Positions 1 to 13,208 of a stretch of DNA of 64,000 nt are shown one piece after another. Under the pieces are notes generated by a model. That model saw nothing but the letters and a program-made list of their open reading frames with translations. It had not been told where the DNA came from and searched no databases. Numbering within the stretch: position 1 is the first letter of the stretch; every line of letters starts with the position of its first letter. This DNA comes from Tragulus kanchil (lineage: Eukaryota > Chordata > Mammalia > Artiodactyla > Tragulidae): assembly GCA_022376925.1 (NCBI GenBank), contig JAIOJX010000025.1, positions 187,797,801 to 187,861,800 on the forward strand, given 5' to 3'. The translations under genes and the position numbers were made by a program.

Positions 1-93
1 TTAACAGCCAAGTTTTAAAAATATTTATATGAACTAGGAGCACAGACATGCCAATTTTAGCATTATTCCCAAGGCAAAAAAAAAGGACCAAGG

Positions 94-275
94 GACTTCC
101 CTGGTGGTCCAGTGGTTGAGAATCCGCTTCCAGTCCAGGGGATGCAGGTTCAATCCCTGGTCGGGGAACTAAGATCCCACATACCACAAACTGACTAAGC
201 TTGCATGCCTCAACTAAGACCCAGTGCAGCCAAACAAATAAATAAATATTTTAAAAATTCTTAAAAAAAAAAAAG
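94..275 (+). mobile_element. tRNA-derived ruminant SINE
   Basis: It starts gacttccctggtggtcc and has a polymerase III B-box-like ggttcaatccc at 147-157. It ends in an aaataaata-type tail. The family is CHR/SINE2-like; the subfamily is not certain. Confidence 0.85.
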
Positions 276-1245
276 ATCGAACAACAACCTCTCAAAATGC
301 AGGAGTCTTTTAAGGTGATTCTTACAGGACACGGCAGCAGGCTGCGGAGTCTGGGGGCAGCATGAGACTTCCGAGGGGAAATTCACTCTGAGAGGTGGCA
401 GCGTCGCTCCCCTCTGGCCAGAACTGGGAGCAGGCTGGACGCTGAGTGACCCGAGGCCGTAATCTCCCATCAGGGCTGGCTTCCTCCGCAGGCCACAGAG
501 GCAACGGCCACGGCTCCCGTGGTCTGAGGAGACTCGGGGAGCGGGGCCTCTGCTGCTCAGTCAGCTCTCCCTCCAGAGGCCTCGCCTCACGCCTTAGGCT
601 CAGGAGCGCGTCTTCTGGGTAAAGCTGAGTCGAGAGCTCAAGGACTGATCCTGACTTCTCCTTCCCTGGGGACAACAGTCATCGATGCTCATACATGGCC
701 GGTGGGTAAAATGCTGCCACCACTGAGAAAACGGCCCAGCACTTCCTCAAAAAGTAAACAGGAAGTTACCATACGACCCGGCTATCCCTCCTAGTCTTGT
801 GTCCAAGAGAAATGAAACACGTCCACCAGAGACTTGTCCATGAATGTTCGTGCGGCACGGTTCACGACCGCCAGAAGCTGGAAACAGCCTGTGTCCACCC
901 ACAGCCGAGTGGAAGCCACAGTGGCGTCCGTGTACGTGGTGGACCGTGACTCGGCCACAGAAAGGAACCAAGTGCTAACACACGCTTCTGCACAGGTGGA
1001 CCCAGAAAACACGCCGCGTGAACCAGCCCGGTCCACAGAGAGCACGGGATGTGGGAGTCCCTTTACGGGACATCGGAGCAGGCAGGCCTAGAGACAGAAG
1101 CGGAGGCCTGCGCTCCAGCGCTGCGGGGAGCGCAGTGAAGGGGACTGATCTTGGCAGTGGGCTTTGGTTTTTGAAGAAGAGAAAATGTCCTGAGATTAGA
1201 TAGTCCTGGTGGCTGACAGAGCGTGTGTGAATACATAAAAACCAC
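276..1245. other. Non-coding, presumed POLN intron
   Basis: No recognisable gene or intact repeat was seen. Open frames here are short and low-information. Confidence 0.5.
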
Positions 1246-3502
1246 TGAATTGCCCATCACAAACGGATGAGTTTTAATTATAGTGAAAAATGAACAGAAA
1301 CATGGGTACAGAGTTTCAGTCTGGGATCCTTTAGTTGCAGCGCTCAGGACCTGTGGTGTCAGAGCGTGAGCTCTTAGCGGCAGCGGGTGGGAGCTGACTC
1401 CCTGACCGGGGCTGGAGCGCTGGTTCCTGCAGAGGCGCTCGGAATCTCAGCCCCTGGACCTCAGGGCTGTCCCAGGATACTGTTTTCCTTGTTATTTTTC
1501 AGGGACTCTTTATGTAATATATGCATTAGCCCTTTGGCAACTATGAATCAAGTATTCTCCCAGTTTTTTTTATTGGTCTTTGATTATGTTAATTTTTGTT
1601 GTTGTTCAAACATTTTAAAATTTAAAAAAGTTTTAACCATAAAATATCTATTCGTCCTTTTACTGCTTGTCTTTGAACCAAAAGCTAATAAAGGGAAAAA
1701 AGCATTAATCCAAAGGAAGGCAAGAAAAAATAGAAAATAGAACAGAATAAATGAAAACAGCATAATAACACATCCAAAAATATGTGATTATCTTAAACTT
1801 AAAAGACTAAGCACTCTGATTGAAAGAATGTAATAGCCACTGCTCTTGCTCTCTGTGATGGCCCACACTCTGTAGAGTGTACTTTCTTCTGAATCTGAGT
1901 AAACCCATTTCTTTTTTTTTTAATATTTATTTATTTATTTTTGGCTATTCTGGGCTTTCACGGCTGCCACAGGCTCTTCTCTAGTTGTAGGGAGTGGGGG
2001 CTACTCTCTAGTGGAGGTGAGCAGGCTTCTTGTCGCGGTGACTTCTCTTGTTGTGGGACTCGGGCTCCAGGGCACACGGGCTTCAGCAGTTGCGGCCCAT
2101 GGGCTCCATAGTTGTGGCTCCGAGGCTCTAGAGCACAGGCTCCATAGCTGTGGCTCACGGGCTTAGTAGCCCCACAGCATGTGGGACCTTCACGGATCAG
2201 GGATCAAACTCGTGTCTCCTGCATTGGCAGGCGAACTCTCCACCACTGAGCTACCAGGGAAGCCCTGAATAAATCCATTTCTTATGTATCAAAAAAATAT
2301 ATATATATAATAATCACGCTGAACAAAGAACCCAAGCCCAGCTATATACTGCTTGTGAAAGTGAAAGTTAGCGGGGATGAATTGCCCATCACAAACGGAT
2401 GAGTTTTAATTATAGTGAAAATGAACAGAAACATGGGTACAGAGTTTCAGTCTGGGATCCTTTAGTTGCAGCGCTCAGGACCTGTGGTGTCAGAGCGTGA
2501 GCTCTTAGCGGCAGCGGGTGGGAGCTGACTCCCTGACCGGGGCTGGAGCGCTGGTTCCTGCAGAGGCGCTCGGAATCTCAGCCCCTGGACCTCAGGGCTG
2601 TCCCAGGATACTGTTTTCCTTGTTATTTTTCAGGGACTCTTTATGTAATATATGCATTAGCCCTTTGGCAACTATGAATCAAGTATTCTCCCAGTTTTTT
2701 TTATTGGTCTTTGATTATGTTAATTTTTGTTGTTGTTCAAACATTTTAAAATTTAAAAAAGTTTTAACCATAAAATATCTATTCGTCCTTTTACTGCTTG
2801 TCTTTGAACCAAAAGCTAATAAAGGGAAAAAAGCATTAATCCAAAGGAAGGCAAGAAAAAATAGAAAATAGAACAGAATAAATGAAAACAGCATAATAAC
2901 ACATCCAAAAATATGTGATTATCTTAAACTTAAAAGACTAAGCACTCTGATTGAAAGAATGTAATAGCCACTGCTCTTGCTCTCTGTGATGGCCCACACT
3001 CTGTAGAGTGTACTTTCTTCTGAATCTGAGTAAACCCATTTCTTTTTTTTTTAATATTTATTTATTTATTTTTGGCTATTCTGGGCTTTCACGGCTGCCA
3101 CAGGCTCTTCTCTAGTTGTAGGGAGTGGGGGCTACTCTCTAGTGGAGGTGAGCAGGCTTCTTGTCGCGGTGACTTCTCTTGTTGTGGGACTCGGGCTCCA
3201 GGGCACACGGGCTTCAGCAGTTGCGGCCCATGGGCTCCATAGTTGTGGCTCCGAGGCTCTAGAGCACAGGCTCCATAGCTGTGGCTCACGGGCTTAGTAG
3301 CCCCACAGCATGTGGGACCTTCACGGATCAGGGATCAAACTCGTGTCTCCTGCATTGGCAGGCGAACTCTCCACCACTGAGCTACCAGGGAAGCCCTGAA
3401 TAAATCCATTTCTTATGTATCAAAAAAATATATATATATAATAATCACGCTGAACAAAGAACCCAAGCCCAGCTATATACTGCTTGTGAAAGTGAAAGTT
3501 AG
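1246..3502 (+). repeat. Tandem duplication 1 (about 1.13 kb)
   Basis: Copy A is 1246-2371 and copy B is 2378-3502, separated by six extra bases (cgggga). One A is lost from an A-run near the start of copy B. The duplicated unit contains a SINE. No exon is involved. Confidence 0.97.
1912..2265 (-). mobile_element. tRNA-derived SINE (repeated at 3043-3396)
   Basis: It is in inverted orientation, with a poly-T/ttatttattt start and an end reading gagctaccagggaagccc. It is carried in both copies of duplication 1. Confidence 0.85.
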
Positions 3503-3715
3503 TCACTCAGCCATGTTTGACTTTTTGTGACCCCGTAGACTAGCCCGCCAGGCTTCTCTGTCCATGGGATTTCCCAGGCAAGAATACTGCATTGGTTGCC
3601 ATTTCCTTCTCCTCGGGGTTGAACCCGCGTCTCCTGCATTGGCAAGCAGGGTTTTGTTTTTGGTTTTTTTTCTTTTGGCAGGCAGGTTCTTTACCCCTGA
3701 GTCACATCCCCACAA
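3500..3715 (-). mobile_element. Bov-tA SINE
   Basis: It is recognised from the inverted Bov-tA core (gactttttgtgacccc, ccaggcttctctgtccatgg, caggcaagaatactgc). This family is specific to ruminants. Confidence 0.85.
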
Positions 3716-4370
3716 AAGGCATTGTTTATTAATTTTTTAAAAAATTTTCAATTGGAGTAGAGTTGATGTGCAATGTTATATGGTATAGGTGTACAATATG
3801 GTGCTTCACAAGCTTTAAAGGTTATACTCCATTTATAGTCATTACAGCACATTGACTGGATTCCCTGTGCTGTGCACTGTATCACTGTAGCTTGTTTCAT
3901 ACGTGATAGTTTGTGCTTCTTAATCTCCTGCCTCTGCTTCCCCTCTCCCTGCCCTCTCCCCAGTGGTAACCACTAGCTTCTGGCTTTGCAGTCGTTCAAT
4001 GTTCTCATGATGGTTAATGACAAAACGGATCGTTCACTCCTTACAGATCATCATGTATTAGGACTTTTACCACTTCCCAGGCAACACCGTGATCTCAGGA
4101 CCTTTCGACTCTCTTCACCCCTTCCTACCTTTTGTGTTGTTCCTAACCATACATTTCACTTCTACGTATATTTAGATCCCATAAAGTGACAATACTGGTG
4201 TCTTTTGTAGTCAGTAATCTACAGTCATAAGATGTCCTCCAGCTCTGGTGTGTGTCTTGTCTTAAAGTCATTGGTATTTTCTACAAAGCCTTCCTCTGGT
4301 TAGTGTCTTCATGATATATCATGTCCTGTCTGTTAACCATCAACCCTTCTGTGTTTTTGTATTTATATGG
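3716..4370. mobile_element. L1-like 3' region fragment
   Basis: The stretch with gttgatgtgcaatgtt, ggtgtacaatatggtgc and ttccctgtgctgtgcactgt resembles artiodactyl L1 3'UTR sequence. It is diverged, and the boundaries are approximate. Confidence 0.5.
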
Positions 4371-4413
4371 TGTGTTTTCCAGGCAGTGTTGTTTTTTCAG
4401 TTGTATTGTTTAT

Positions 4414-4722
4414 ATATTTCTGGCTGTGCTGGCTGAGTCTTCATTGCTTCAAGGCCTTTTCTCTAGTTGTGGTGAGCAGGGGCTACTCTCTAGTTGTGAT
4501 GTGCCAGGCTGCTATTGTGGTGGCTTTTCTTGTTGCCGAGCGTGGACTCTAAACACACAGGCTCAGTGGTTGCAGATCGAGGGCCCTGGACCACAGGCTC
4601 AATAGTCATGGAGCACAGGCTTCGGTGCTCTGTGGCATGTGGAGTGCGCCTGGAACAGGGATTAAACCAGTGTCCCCTGTCATGGCAGGTGAATTCTTAA
4701 TCTCTGGACCACCAGGGAGTTT
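4414..4722 (-). mobile_element. tRNA-derived SINE
   Basis: Inverted copy, starting ttctggctgtgctggctgag and ending ggaccaccagggag. Confidence 0.8.
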
Positions 4723-5337
4723 CTCTACACAGTGTTTCTAAAATTTAATCCATTCTGACCATCTTTGTCTCTAAATTGGAGCCTCTTTCTCATTTACATG
4801 TAATCACTGATACATCTAGGTATAGATCTCTCCTTTTAGTGCGGTTTTCTATTTGTCCCACTTTTTCTGTACTTCTTTTTCTCTCTTGTTTTGTCTTTTT
4901 GAGGTCTAAGTGTTTTTGGTTTTTCATTTCATTTCCCACTCTGTTACCTTGTTAGCTATATATTCTTTCCAGAGACTCAAGCATCCTTCACTTATAAAAA
5001 TGTGATATCAAGTTGTATAAGGGTGTAAAGCTGTATTTTTACCACTTCTCAGACTATAGAGTCCTTTAACTCTGTTTATCTCCCATATAACTTAATTCTA
5101 CATGTATTTTGAACCACACAAAACATTACACTGTGCTTTGTACAGTCTGTGTTCACTTTAACTTTGCTGAGATATCCCATCCATTGATCTTTATTCCTTC
5201 CCGCATCTCTGTGCTTCCGTGTGGAGTTGTTTTCCTTCTGTCTCAATGTTTCTTTTAGTGCAGGCATTCACATGACAGATTATCTCAGTTTCTGTCTGTC
5301 TGAAATATATTTTATTCTCCCTTTGAGAAAATGATCC

Positions 5338-5612
5338 GTTTATTTATTTGGGGCTGTGCTGGCTCTTTATTGCTGCTCTCAGGATCTCTCTAGTTTCGGC
5401 GAGGAGGAGCTAGTCTTTGCTGAGGATTGTAGGCTTCTCATTCGGTGGCTTTTCTTGTCGTGGAGCATGGGCAATATAGCTTGGGCTTCAGTAGCTGCAG
5501 CATGTGGGCTTAGTTGCTCCAAGGCATGTGGGATCTTCCCAGACCAGGAGTCCAACCCGTGTCCTCTGCATTTGGAAGGCAAATTCTTAGCCATTGGAAA
5601 ACCAGGGAAGTC
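5338..5612 (-). mobile_element. tRNA-derived SINE (repeated at 6445-6719)
   Basis: It starts atttatttggggctgtgctg and ends aaaccagggaagtcc. It is doubled by duplication 2. Confidence 0.8.
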
Positions 5613-5757
5613 CTTCCTACCTGTATATTTGAGGCATATGTGTGCTGGAGTTAGAATTCTACTTTAGCAAGTTGTTAGGATTTGCGTTTGGCTTTTTGTT
5701 GTTGTTGTTAGCATCTCTATGATTCCATTCTGGTATTTTTGTTAAGAAGTCACTGTT

Positions 5758-5902
5758 AGGGACTTCTCCGGTGGCCCAGTGGCTGAGACTCCTGGCTTCC
5801 AATGCAGGAGGCCTGGGTTCGAGCCCTGGTCAGATCCCACATACTGCAACTAAGACCCAGCACAGTCCAATAAATAAATATTATATTAAAGAAAAAAAAG
5901 AA
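5758..5902 (+). mobile_element. Short tRNA-derived SINE (repeated at 6865-7009)
   Basis: It starts agggacttctccggtggccc, has the B-box ggttcgagccc and ends in an A-rich tail (aagaaaaaaaag). It is doubled by duplication 2. Confidence 0.85.
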
Positions 5903-8900
5903 GTCACTGTTATTTGCATTGTTGCTTCTTTGGAGGCAATCAGTCCTTCTAGGTGGTTTTAAGATTTTCTGCTTGTCTTTGCTTTCAGCAGTTTCATATT
6001 ATGCTGAGATGCAGTTTTCTTTGGATCTGTATTGTTTGTGGTTGGTATTGTTCCCTTTGTCCATGGTTTTATATCTTTCATCATCTTTGGAAATTTCTCT
6101 GTCATTATCTCGAGAAATGTTGCTTCTCTCCCTTCTGTCTCCCCTCCTTCTGGGACTGTGGTTACACCTATGTGAGAACTTCTCGCCATTTTCCATGTCT
6201 CTCTCATGCTCTTCTGTGTATTCTCCATCTTTTTTCTCTACATGCCTCAGGCTGGGCATTTGATCTAAACTTCAGTTATTTTGCCTGTGTTCCATTCAGT
6301 AGTCTTCTCTGCAGGTATAGCCAACGTGTGGAGTTGTTTTCCTTCTGTCTCAATGTTTCTTTTAGTGCAGGCATTCACATGACAGATTATCTCAGTTTCT
6401 GTCTGTCTGAAATATATTTTATTCTCCCTTTGAGAAAATGATCCGTTTATTTATTTGGGGCTGTGCTGGCTCTTTATTGCTGCTCTCAGGATCTCTCTAG
6501 TTTCGGCGAGGAGGAGCTAGTCTTTGCTGAGGATTGTAGGCTTCTCATTCGGTGGCTTTTCTTGTCGTGGAGCATGGGCAATATAGCTTGGGCTTCAGTA
6601 GCTGCAGCATGTGGGCTTAGTTGCTCCAAGGCATGTGGGATCTTCCCAGACCAGGAGTCCAACCCGTGTCCTCTGCATTTGGAAGGCAAATTCTTAGCCA
6701 TTGGAAAACCAGGGAAGTCCTTCCTACCTGTATATTTGAGGCATATGTGTGCTGGAGTTAGAATTCTACTTTAGCAAGTTGTTAGGATTTGCGTTTGGCT
6801 TTTTGTTGTTGTTGTTAGCATCTCTATGATTCCATTCTGGTATTTTTGTTAAGAAGTCACTGTTAGGGACTTCTCCGGTGGCCCAGTGGCTGAGACTCCT
6901 GGCTTCCAATGCAGGAGGCCTGGGTTCGAGCCCTGGTCAGATCCCACATACTGCAACTAAGACCCAGCACAGTCCAATAAATAAATATTATATTAAAGAA
7001 AAAAAAGAAGTCACTGTTATTTGCATTGTTGCTTCTTTGGAGGCAATCAGTCCTTCTAGGTGGTTTTAAGATTTTCTGCTTGTCTTTGCTTTCAGCAGTT
7101 TCATATTATGCTGAGATGCAGTTTTCTTTGGATCTGTATTGTTTGTGGTTGGTATTGTTCCCTTTGTCCATGGTTTTATATCTTTCATCATCTTTGGAAA
7201 TTTCTCTGTCATTATCTCGAGAAATGTTGCTTCTCTCCCTTCTGTCTCCCCTCCTTCTGGGACTGTGGTTACACCTATGTGAGAACTTCTCGCCATTTTC
7301 CATGTCTCTCTCATGCTCTTCTGTGTATTCTCCATCTTTTTTCTCTACATGCCTCAGGCTGGGCATTTGATCTAAACTTCAGTTATTTTGCCTGTGTTCC
7401 ATTCAGTAGTCTTCTCTGCAGGTATAGCCAATAGGGTGTTAAAGTGAAACCCTACTTGACTATACTTGTGAGTTCTTAATTTTATTTACTGTATTTTTCA
7501 GTTTTGCAACCTGCCATTTAATTAATTTGTATAGTTTTCAATTCTTTGCTCCAGTTCTCAGCTTGTCATTTGTCTTAAACATGCTAATCACAGTCATTCT
7601 AACATACATAACTGATAACTTCAATATCTGTGTATCCCATAGATCTGTTTCTGCTGTTTCTCTCTTGGTTTTGAGTCATTTGATCTTATTTCCTGGGATG
7701 CCAAGTGATTTTCGAACAAAAATGAGAAGTTACAGCTATGAAAAAATGAGAGGTTACAGCTACAAATAGTGTTATCTTCCTGCAAAGATGACTTCGTTTT
7801 GCTTCTGGCAGTTAGACTATGACCAGAGGGCCTTAGTCCACCCTGAGATGGATCCATTGGGAGGACAGGCTTCAGCCTTTGTGAAAGCTAGTGAGTTTCA
7901 AGGTCACATTTTCCCCTAGGGTGCCCAGGATGCTCTCTCTTGGTAAGCCCTGAGCCTCAAGTTTTTCCCCGGTCCCATAGACTTCAGGCAGCTGAAGTCA
8001 GCCTTTCAGCTCTCGCTTGAAAAATCAGCAACTCCTCAAGGGCGAGTCTGGCCCAACCCCAGGCTTGCTTCTCTGCCTTTCCCCTCCAGTGCCCAAGTTC
8101 TTACTGCCTCGGGGTTTCTCTGACTGCTCCCTCCTGCCTTCACATGGAGGCTTTTTGACATTTCCTCCGGCATTTATAATTGCCCTGCATGGAAACTGAT
8201 CTACAGCGTGCTGGGCCACTGCTTCCAAAAGCAGATAATTCTCCAGATCGTTTAAAATTTATACATTGAAATTTTGTTCTTATGTTTTTTTGCCCTTAAG
8301 AATCATCCTAAGTACTTATTAAATAAGTTTTTATGTTCCAATGACTGTTTTAGGTGCTGGGGTAAGCACTCATGTTCCTTTGTTCGTCTTTTGATTGCTT
8401 AAAGTGATCAATATTTGCATCTTCCTTCTAATAAAGTACATGACTAAGCATGTGCTTTTATCCGCCTTCACTCCACTCCTGTGTTAATACTGTTGAGAAT
8501 TCCTGTCATGCACTTAAAGATTTCTCTCTTACATTTGACCTAAGCTTTTTTGAGGAAAGAAAAACCAACAATAAAGTTGCCAAGATACTGTATTCCCCTT
8601 ACTTCTCCAATCTCAAACAATTCTGACGCTGTTTCTCTTATTATGGAATCCTCCTTCTGGAGTTTTCTCTGGTGGCTTTGTACGGCAGGCCTTCCCACCT
8701 GTCAGTGTTTATCAACTCAATTTCCTGAACTCCCTTCTGGAGCCCCCGCCTGTTCTGGCCTCGTCTGACTGCCCTCTCTCAGCCTGATGCACATCTGTCA
8801 GCCTGTGCTGCTCCTCGCCATCCTCTGGGGACCCCTCTGCCGCTCTCCTGTGTCGGATGCCCGCTTCCTGCTTCCCTTTCCTGAGTTACCCCTCTGTCTT

Positions 8901-9048
8901 GGTGGAACATACCTTTATTTGGCTCCCTCAGGAATGGTACATGGAAGATTCATTTTTGAAGACTTACTTGATTGAAAATGTCTCACATTTGGTTGGTAAT
9001 TGGGCTGGGAATAGGATTCTGTGTTGGAGATGATTTTCCTTCCAATTT

Positions 9049-9245
9049 CTTTTCTTTATTTTCTGGCCGCGCCAGGTCTTAGTTGCCACACAGGAGGTCT
9101 TCATTGCATCATGGGGGATCTTTAGTTGCAGCCTGAGAACTCTTAGTAGCAGCATGTGGGAGCTAATTCCCCGACCAGGGATGGGACTTAGGCTTTCTGC
9201 ATTGAGAGCTCAGAGTCTTAACAACTGGACTACCAGGGAGGTCCC
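9049..9245 (-). mobile_element. tRNA-derived SINE (repeated at 10131-10327)
   Basis: It starts tttattttctggccgcgcc and ends gactaccagggaggtccc. It is doubled by duplication 3. Confidence 0.8.
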
Positions 9246-9529
9246 TTCCGTCTGACTTCTGAAAGCAGTGTTTCCTTTTAATATTTTGTGGGATTTTTTT
9301 TCCCTTCATTTGCCAGATGTTTTTCTTCTTTATAGGTCTTTCCCAAGGACTGTCTCTTGCAAAAAGAAGTTATTTTGTACCATTCTCTGCTAACTAACAT
9401 ACAAGTGTTAATGATTTGAATAGAAAATAGAAATTACCTACGAGGATCCAAGAAAAGGGAGAAAACCCAAAAGGAAAATAACCTTTTCAGAGGAAACAGA
9501 AAAAGAAGGAAGAACTGCACTTCCACAAA

Positions 9530-9550
9530 CACACAAACACACACACACAC
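9530..9550. repeat. CA dinucleotide microsatellite (repeated near 10612-10632)
   Basis: A short (CA)n run with one interruption, doubled by duplication 3. Confidence 0.8.
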
Positions 9551-11118
9551 TCGTGCATCCAGGCCATCTAGTGCTTTCAAACCTCCAAAGGACGGAGGAT
9601 GCCTGTGGTCCCAGCTGGTCCCCAGCCCCAGAGCACGGACAGGCTCCCTTCAGTCCGTGGCTGAGTGGGCAGGCTGTGTCGGGAGGACAGGGGAGTCCTA
9701 GGAGAGTGGGTTGGCAGAGTCGAAGGCGTTGGCTCCCCGCTCCTTTCTGTCTGCTGCTCACAGCTGTGACCTCTAGGAACCGGCTTACCCCGTTTCCCAC
9801 TTCCCCTTGCTCCTGTTCCCTCAGTCATCGCTGGACCTGGTGCCACTGTCAGCCTCAGGGTGGAATTCACGCAGAGCAGCTGCTCCCCACTCAGGCAGCA
9901 GCGCCTGCTCTCTGGACGGCGTTCGCTGGCCCTTTCTAATTTAGGAAAAATCCTTCCAGCAAGGAAACAAATGGAGAAAACCCCGATAGGATACCTTTAT
10001 TTGGCTCCCTCAGGAATGGTACATGGAAGATTCATTTTTGAAGACTTACTTGATTGAAAATGTCTCACATTTGGTTGGTAATTGGGCTGGGAATAGGATT
10101 CTGTGTTGGAGATGATTTTCCTTCCAATTTCTTTTCTTTATTTTCTGGCCGCGCCAGGTCTTAGTTGCCACACAGGAGGTCTTCATTGCATCATGGGGGA
10201 TCTTTAGTTGCAGCCTGAGAACTCTTAGTAGCAGCATGTGGGAGCTAATTCCCCGACCAGGGATGGGACTTAGGCTTTCTGCATTGAGAGCTCAGAGTCT
10301 TAACAACTGGACTACCAGGGAGGTCCCTTCCGTCTGACTTCTGAAAGCAGTGTTTCCTTTTAATATTTTGTGGGATTTTTTTTCCCTTCATTTGCCAGAT
10401 GTTTTTCTTCTTTATAGGTCTTTCCCAAGGACTGTCTCTTGCAAAAAGAAGTTATTTTGTACCATTCTCTGCTAACTAACATACAAGTGTTAATGATTTG
10501 AATAGAAAATAGAAATTACCTACGAGGATCCAAGAAAAGGGAGAAAACCCAAAAGGAAAATAACCTTTTCAGAGGAAACAGAAAAAGAAGGAAGAACTGC
10601 ACTTCCACAAACACACAAACACACACACACACTCGTGCATCCAGGCCATCTAGTGCTTTCAAACCTCCAAAGGACGGAGGATGCCTGTGGTCCCAGCTGG
10701 TCCCCAGCCCCAGAGCACGGACAGGCTCCCTTCAGTCCGTGGCTGAGTGGGCAGGCTGTGTCGGGAGGACAGGGGAGTCCTAGGAGAGTGGGTTGGCAGA
10801 GTCGAAGGCGTTGGCTCCCCGCTCCTTTCTGTCTGCTGCTCACAGCTGTGACCTCTAGGAACCGGCTTACCCCGTTTCCCACTTCCCCTTGCTCCTGTTC
10901 CCTCAGTCATCGCTGGACCTGGTGCCACTGTCAGCCTCAGGGTGGAATTCACGCAGAGCAGCTGCTCCCCACTCAGGCAGCAGCGCCTGCTCTCTGGACG
11001 GCGTTCGCTGGCCCTTTCTAATTTAGGAAAAATCCCCTTCCAGCAAGGAAACAAAAATATGTGTAGAAAATCCCCAGATATTTGGAAATAAAGGTGACAT
11101 TTCTGAATAACTCATTTG

Positions 11119-11405
11119 TTGTTGTTCAGTCGCCCAGTCGTGTCTGACTCTGCAGCCCTGTGGACGGCAGCACTCCAGGCTTCCCCGTCCTTCACTGGCT
11201 CCTGGAGCTGGCTCAGACTCATGTCCACTGAGGCAGTGATGCCCTCCAGCCGTCTCATCCTATCTTGCCCCCTCTCCTCCTGCCCTCAGTCTTTTCCAGC
11301 ATCAGGGTCTTTTCCAGTAAGTTGGCTCTTCACATCAAATGGACAGAGTATTGGAGCTTCCGCATCAGTCCTTCCAGTGAATATTCAGGGTTTTGATTTC
11401 CTCAC
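11119..11405 (-). mobile_element. BovB LINE 3' end fragment
   Basis: On the plus strand it reads cagtcgtgtctgactc, then agcatcagggtcttttcc and cagtccttccagtgaatatt, which is the inverted 3' end of BovB (RTE clade). Confidence 0.85.
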
Positions 11406-11623
11406 AGGTTGAAGGAAAGAGTCAGAAGGGAAATTAGAAAATAGTTTGTGCTAAATGAAAATGAAAATACATGTCAAAAATCTGGGAGGTGGCTCTAGAA
11501 GTATTTAGAAATTTAAGACATTAAATGCTTAAAATAGAAAATAAGAAAAGTTTAAAATACACTGTCAAAGCTTCCAAGCTTCTACCTTCAGAAGATAGAA
11601 ACACAAGAGTGACTTAAGTCTCT
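11406..11623. other. AT-rich non-coding sequence
   Basis: No gene or recognisable repeat was identified here. Confidence 0.4.
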
Positions 11624-11921
11624 CTTTTTTTTTTTGACAGGTTGGGGAGGGAGGGGGGCGGGCGGGCCACTTCTATTCGTCTTTCATTTATCTATTTTCA
11701 TCCATCTTTGTTCTTTGGTCCGTGTGGGCCTCCCACCGCAGTGGCCTCTGTTATCGCAGAGCACCGGCTCTGGGCGCATGCGCTCCAGAGCTCCGGCCCA
11801 GTAGTTGGACACATCAGTCCAGCCGCTCTGCGGCACGCGGGATCCTCCCAGGCCAGGGATCGAACCGGCGCCCTTTGCACTGCAAGGCGGTGTCCTTACC
11901 CACTGGACCACCAGGGGAGCC
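11624..11921 (-). mobile_element. tRNA-derived SINE with NRF1-like palindrome
   Basis: Inverted copy of the family whose 3' part reads cacttctattcgtctttc. It holds GCGCATGCGC at 11774-11783 and ends ggaccaccaggggagccc. Confidence 0.85.
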
Positions 11922-12126
11922 CGTGACTTAAATCTTAAGTAAGTAGAAGGAAGACAGGAGGAGCAGAAACCAATGTAACAGAAACAGAAGAACAGTAGAC
12001 AGAATCAAGGAAACCAAAAGAATATTTGAAAATATGATAAAATTGAAATTCCTAGAAGAGGCTGATCAAGAGAAAAAAAGAGAAAACCCACAAAATAGGA
12101 ATATCAGGAACGAAAAAGGTATATTT

Positions 12127-12250
12127 GGGAGCTTCCCTGGAAGTCCAGTGGGTAGTACTCCACGTTTCCACTGCAGGGGCCGCAGCTTCCCTCCCTCATC
12201 AGGGAACTAAGATCCTGAAGCCAAGGGGTGCATCCAGAAAAAACACACAG
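12127..12250 (+). mobile_element. Truncated tRNA-derived SINE
   Basis: It starts gcttccctggaagtccagtg and includes agggaactaagatcctgaag. The tail is degenerate. Confidence 0.7.
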
Positions 12251-12881
12251 TAGCCTAGTCTCTGTAGACACGAAAAGAAGAACGGGGGTGTGATGCGCAC
12301 GAAGACACACACACACAAGATAAGGAGAGCCACTGTGCGGGTGGTGGTGACTCACTGTCGGGAGAGTGGAGGCGGACCCTCGCAAAGGTCTGCGTCCTCG
12401 CGGCCCCACGCTGGCGAGCTGAGCGGGAGGAGGGCTGCTCCTGGGGGCTGGGTGCAGAGGTGGGCGGGGGAAGGCGGGAGAGGCAGGCACACGCCGTGTA
12501 ACGGTTCAGAAATACACCGAAATTTCTGCCTGACTACTTGCTTTCATTTCTCTAAGGATGTTTCTACATCCTTGCAAACATCCTTAGAAACATCCTACAT
12601 GGCACCAATCCTTCTTCCAACATTTGCTTCGGCTCCAGTGCCTTATCATAGAGAGATCCGTGTCTTAAAAGAAGTCAAAAGCCAGTCTTGAATATCAGAG
12701 CGCTTCTGCCAGCTTTGTTCCTCTTCATCTGGCACTGGTTGGGAAGCTCTCATTTCCAACAAGTCTTCTGTTAATTCCTCTGATGTAGTGTCTGTTAACT
12801 CTTCAAGTTCTCCATGATCCATGTATAGAAACCCTTCACCCCTGACCTATTTTGGCCAGACCACGATTTGTTTTTATTGAT

Positions 12882-13208
12882 TTTTTTAAAAGATTTATTT
12901 ATTTATTTATTTTGGGCGGGAGTCTGGTTGGGGAGAGAGGGGAGCAGGCGGGCCACTTCTATTGGTCTTTCATTTCTCCATTTTCATCCGTTTTTGTTCT
13001 TTGGCTCCTATGGGCCTCCCATCGCAGTGGCGTCTGTCGCTGCAGAGCGCTGGCTCTGGGCGCACGCGGGCCAGAGCTCCGGCTCGATAATTGGACACGT
13101 CGATTCAGCCGCTCCGCGGCACGTGGGATCTTCCCAGGCCAGGGATCGAACCGGCACCCCTTGCACTGCAAGGCGGTGTCCTTACCCACTGGACCACCAA
13201 GGGAAGCC
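12882..13208 (-). mobile_element. tRNA-derived SINE inside Tigger remnant
   Basis: It starts ttttaaaagatttatttattt and ends ggaccaccaagggaagccc. It is younger than the host element it interrupts. Confidence 0.85.

Larger units (their letters stand above)
5218..7431 (+). repeat. Tandem duplication 2 (1107 bp)
   Basis: Copy A is 5218-6324 and copy B is 6325-7431, directly abutting. No difference between copies was noticed. The unit lies in old L1-like sequence with two SINEs. Confidence 0.97.
4740..8900 (-). mobile_element. Ancient L1 (L1M-type) sequence with SINE insertions
   Basis: Long T-rich stretches such as gaccatctttgtctctaaa and ggtatttttgttaagaag look like old L1 in antisense. They are interrupted by SINEs and doubled in part by duplication 2. 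Exact ends and subfamily are not resolved. No intact reading frame is present. Confidence 0.45.
8909..11054 (+). repeat. Tandem duplication 3 (offset 1082 bp)
   Basis: Copy A is 8909-9970 and copy B is 9991-11054, with 20 bp of unrelated filler between them. Near the end of copy A, aatccttcc lacks two C's present in copy B. Confidence 0.97.
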
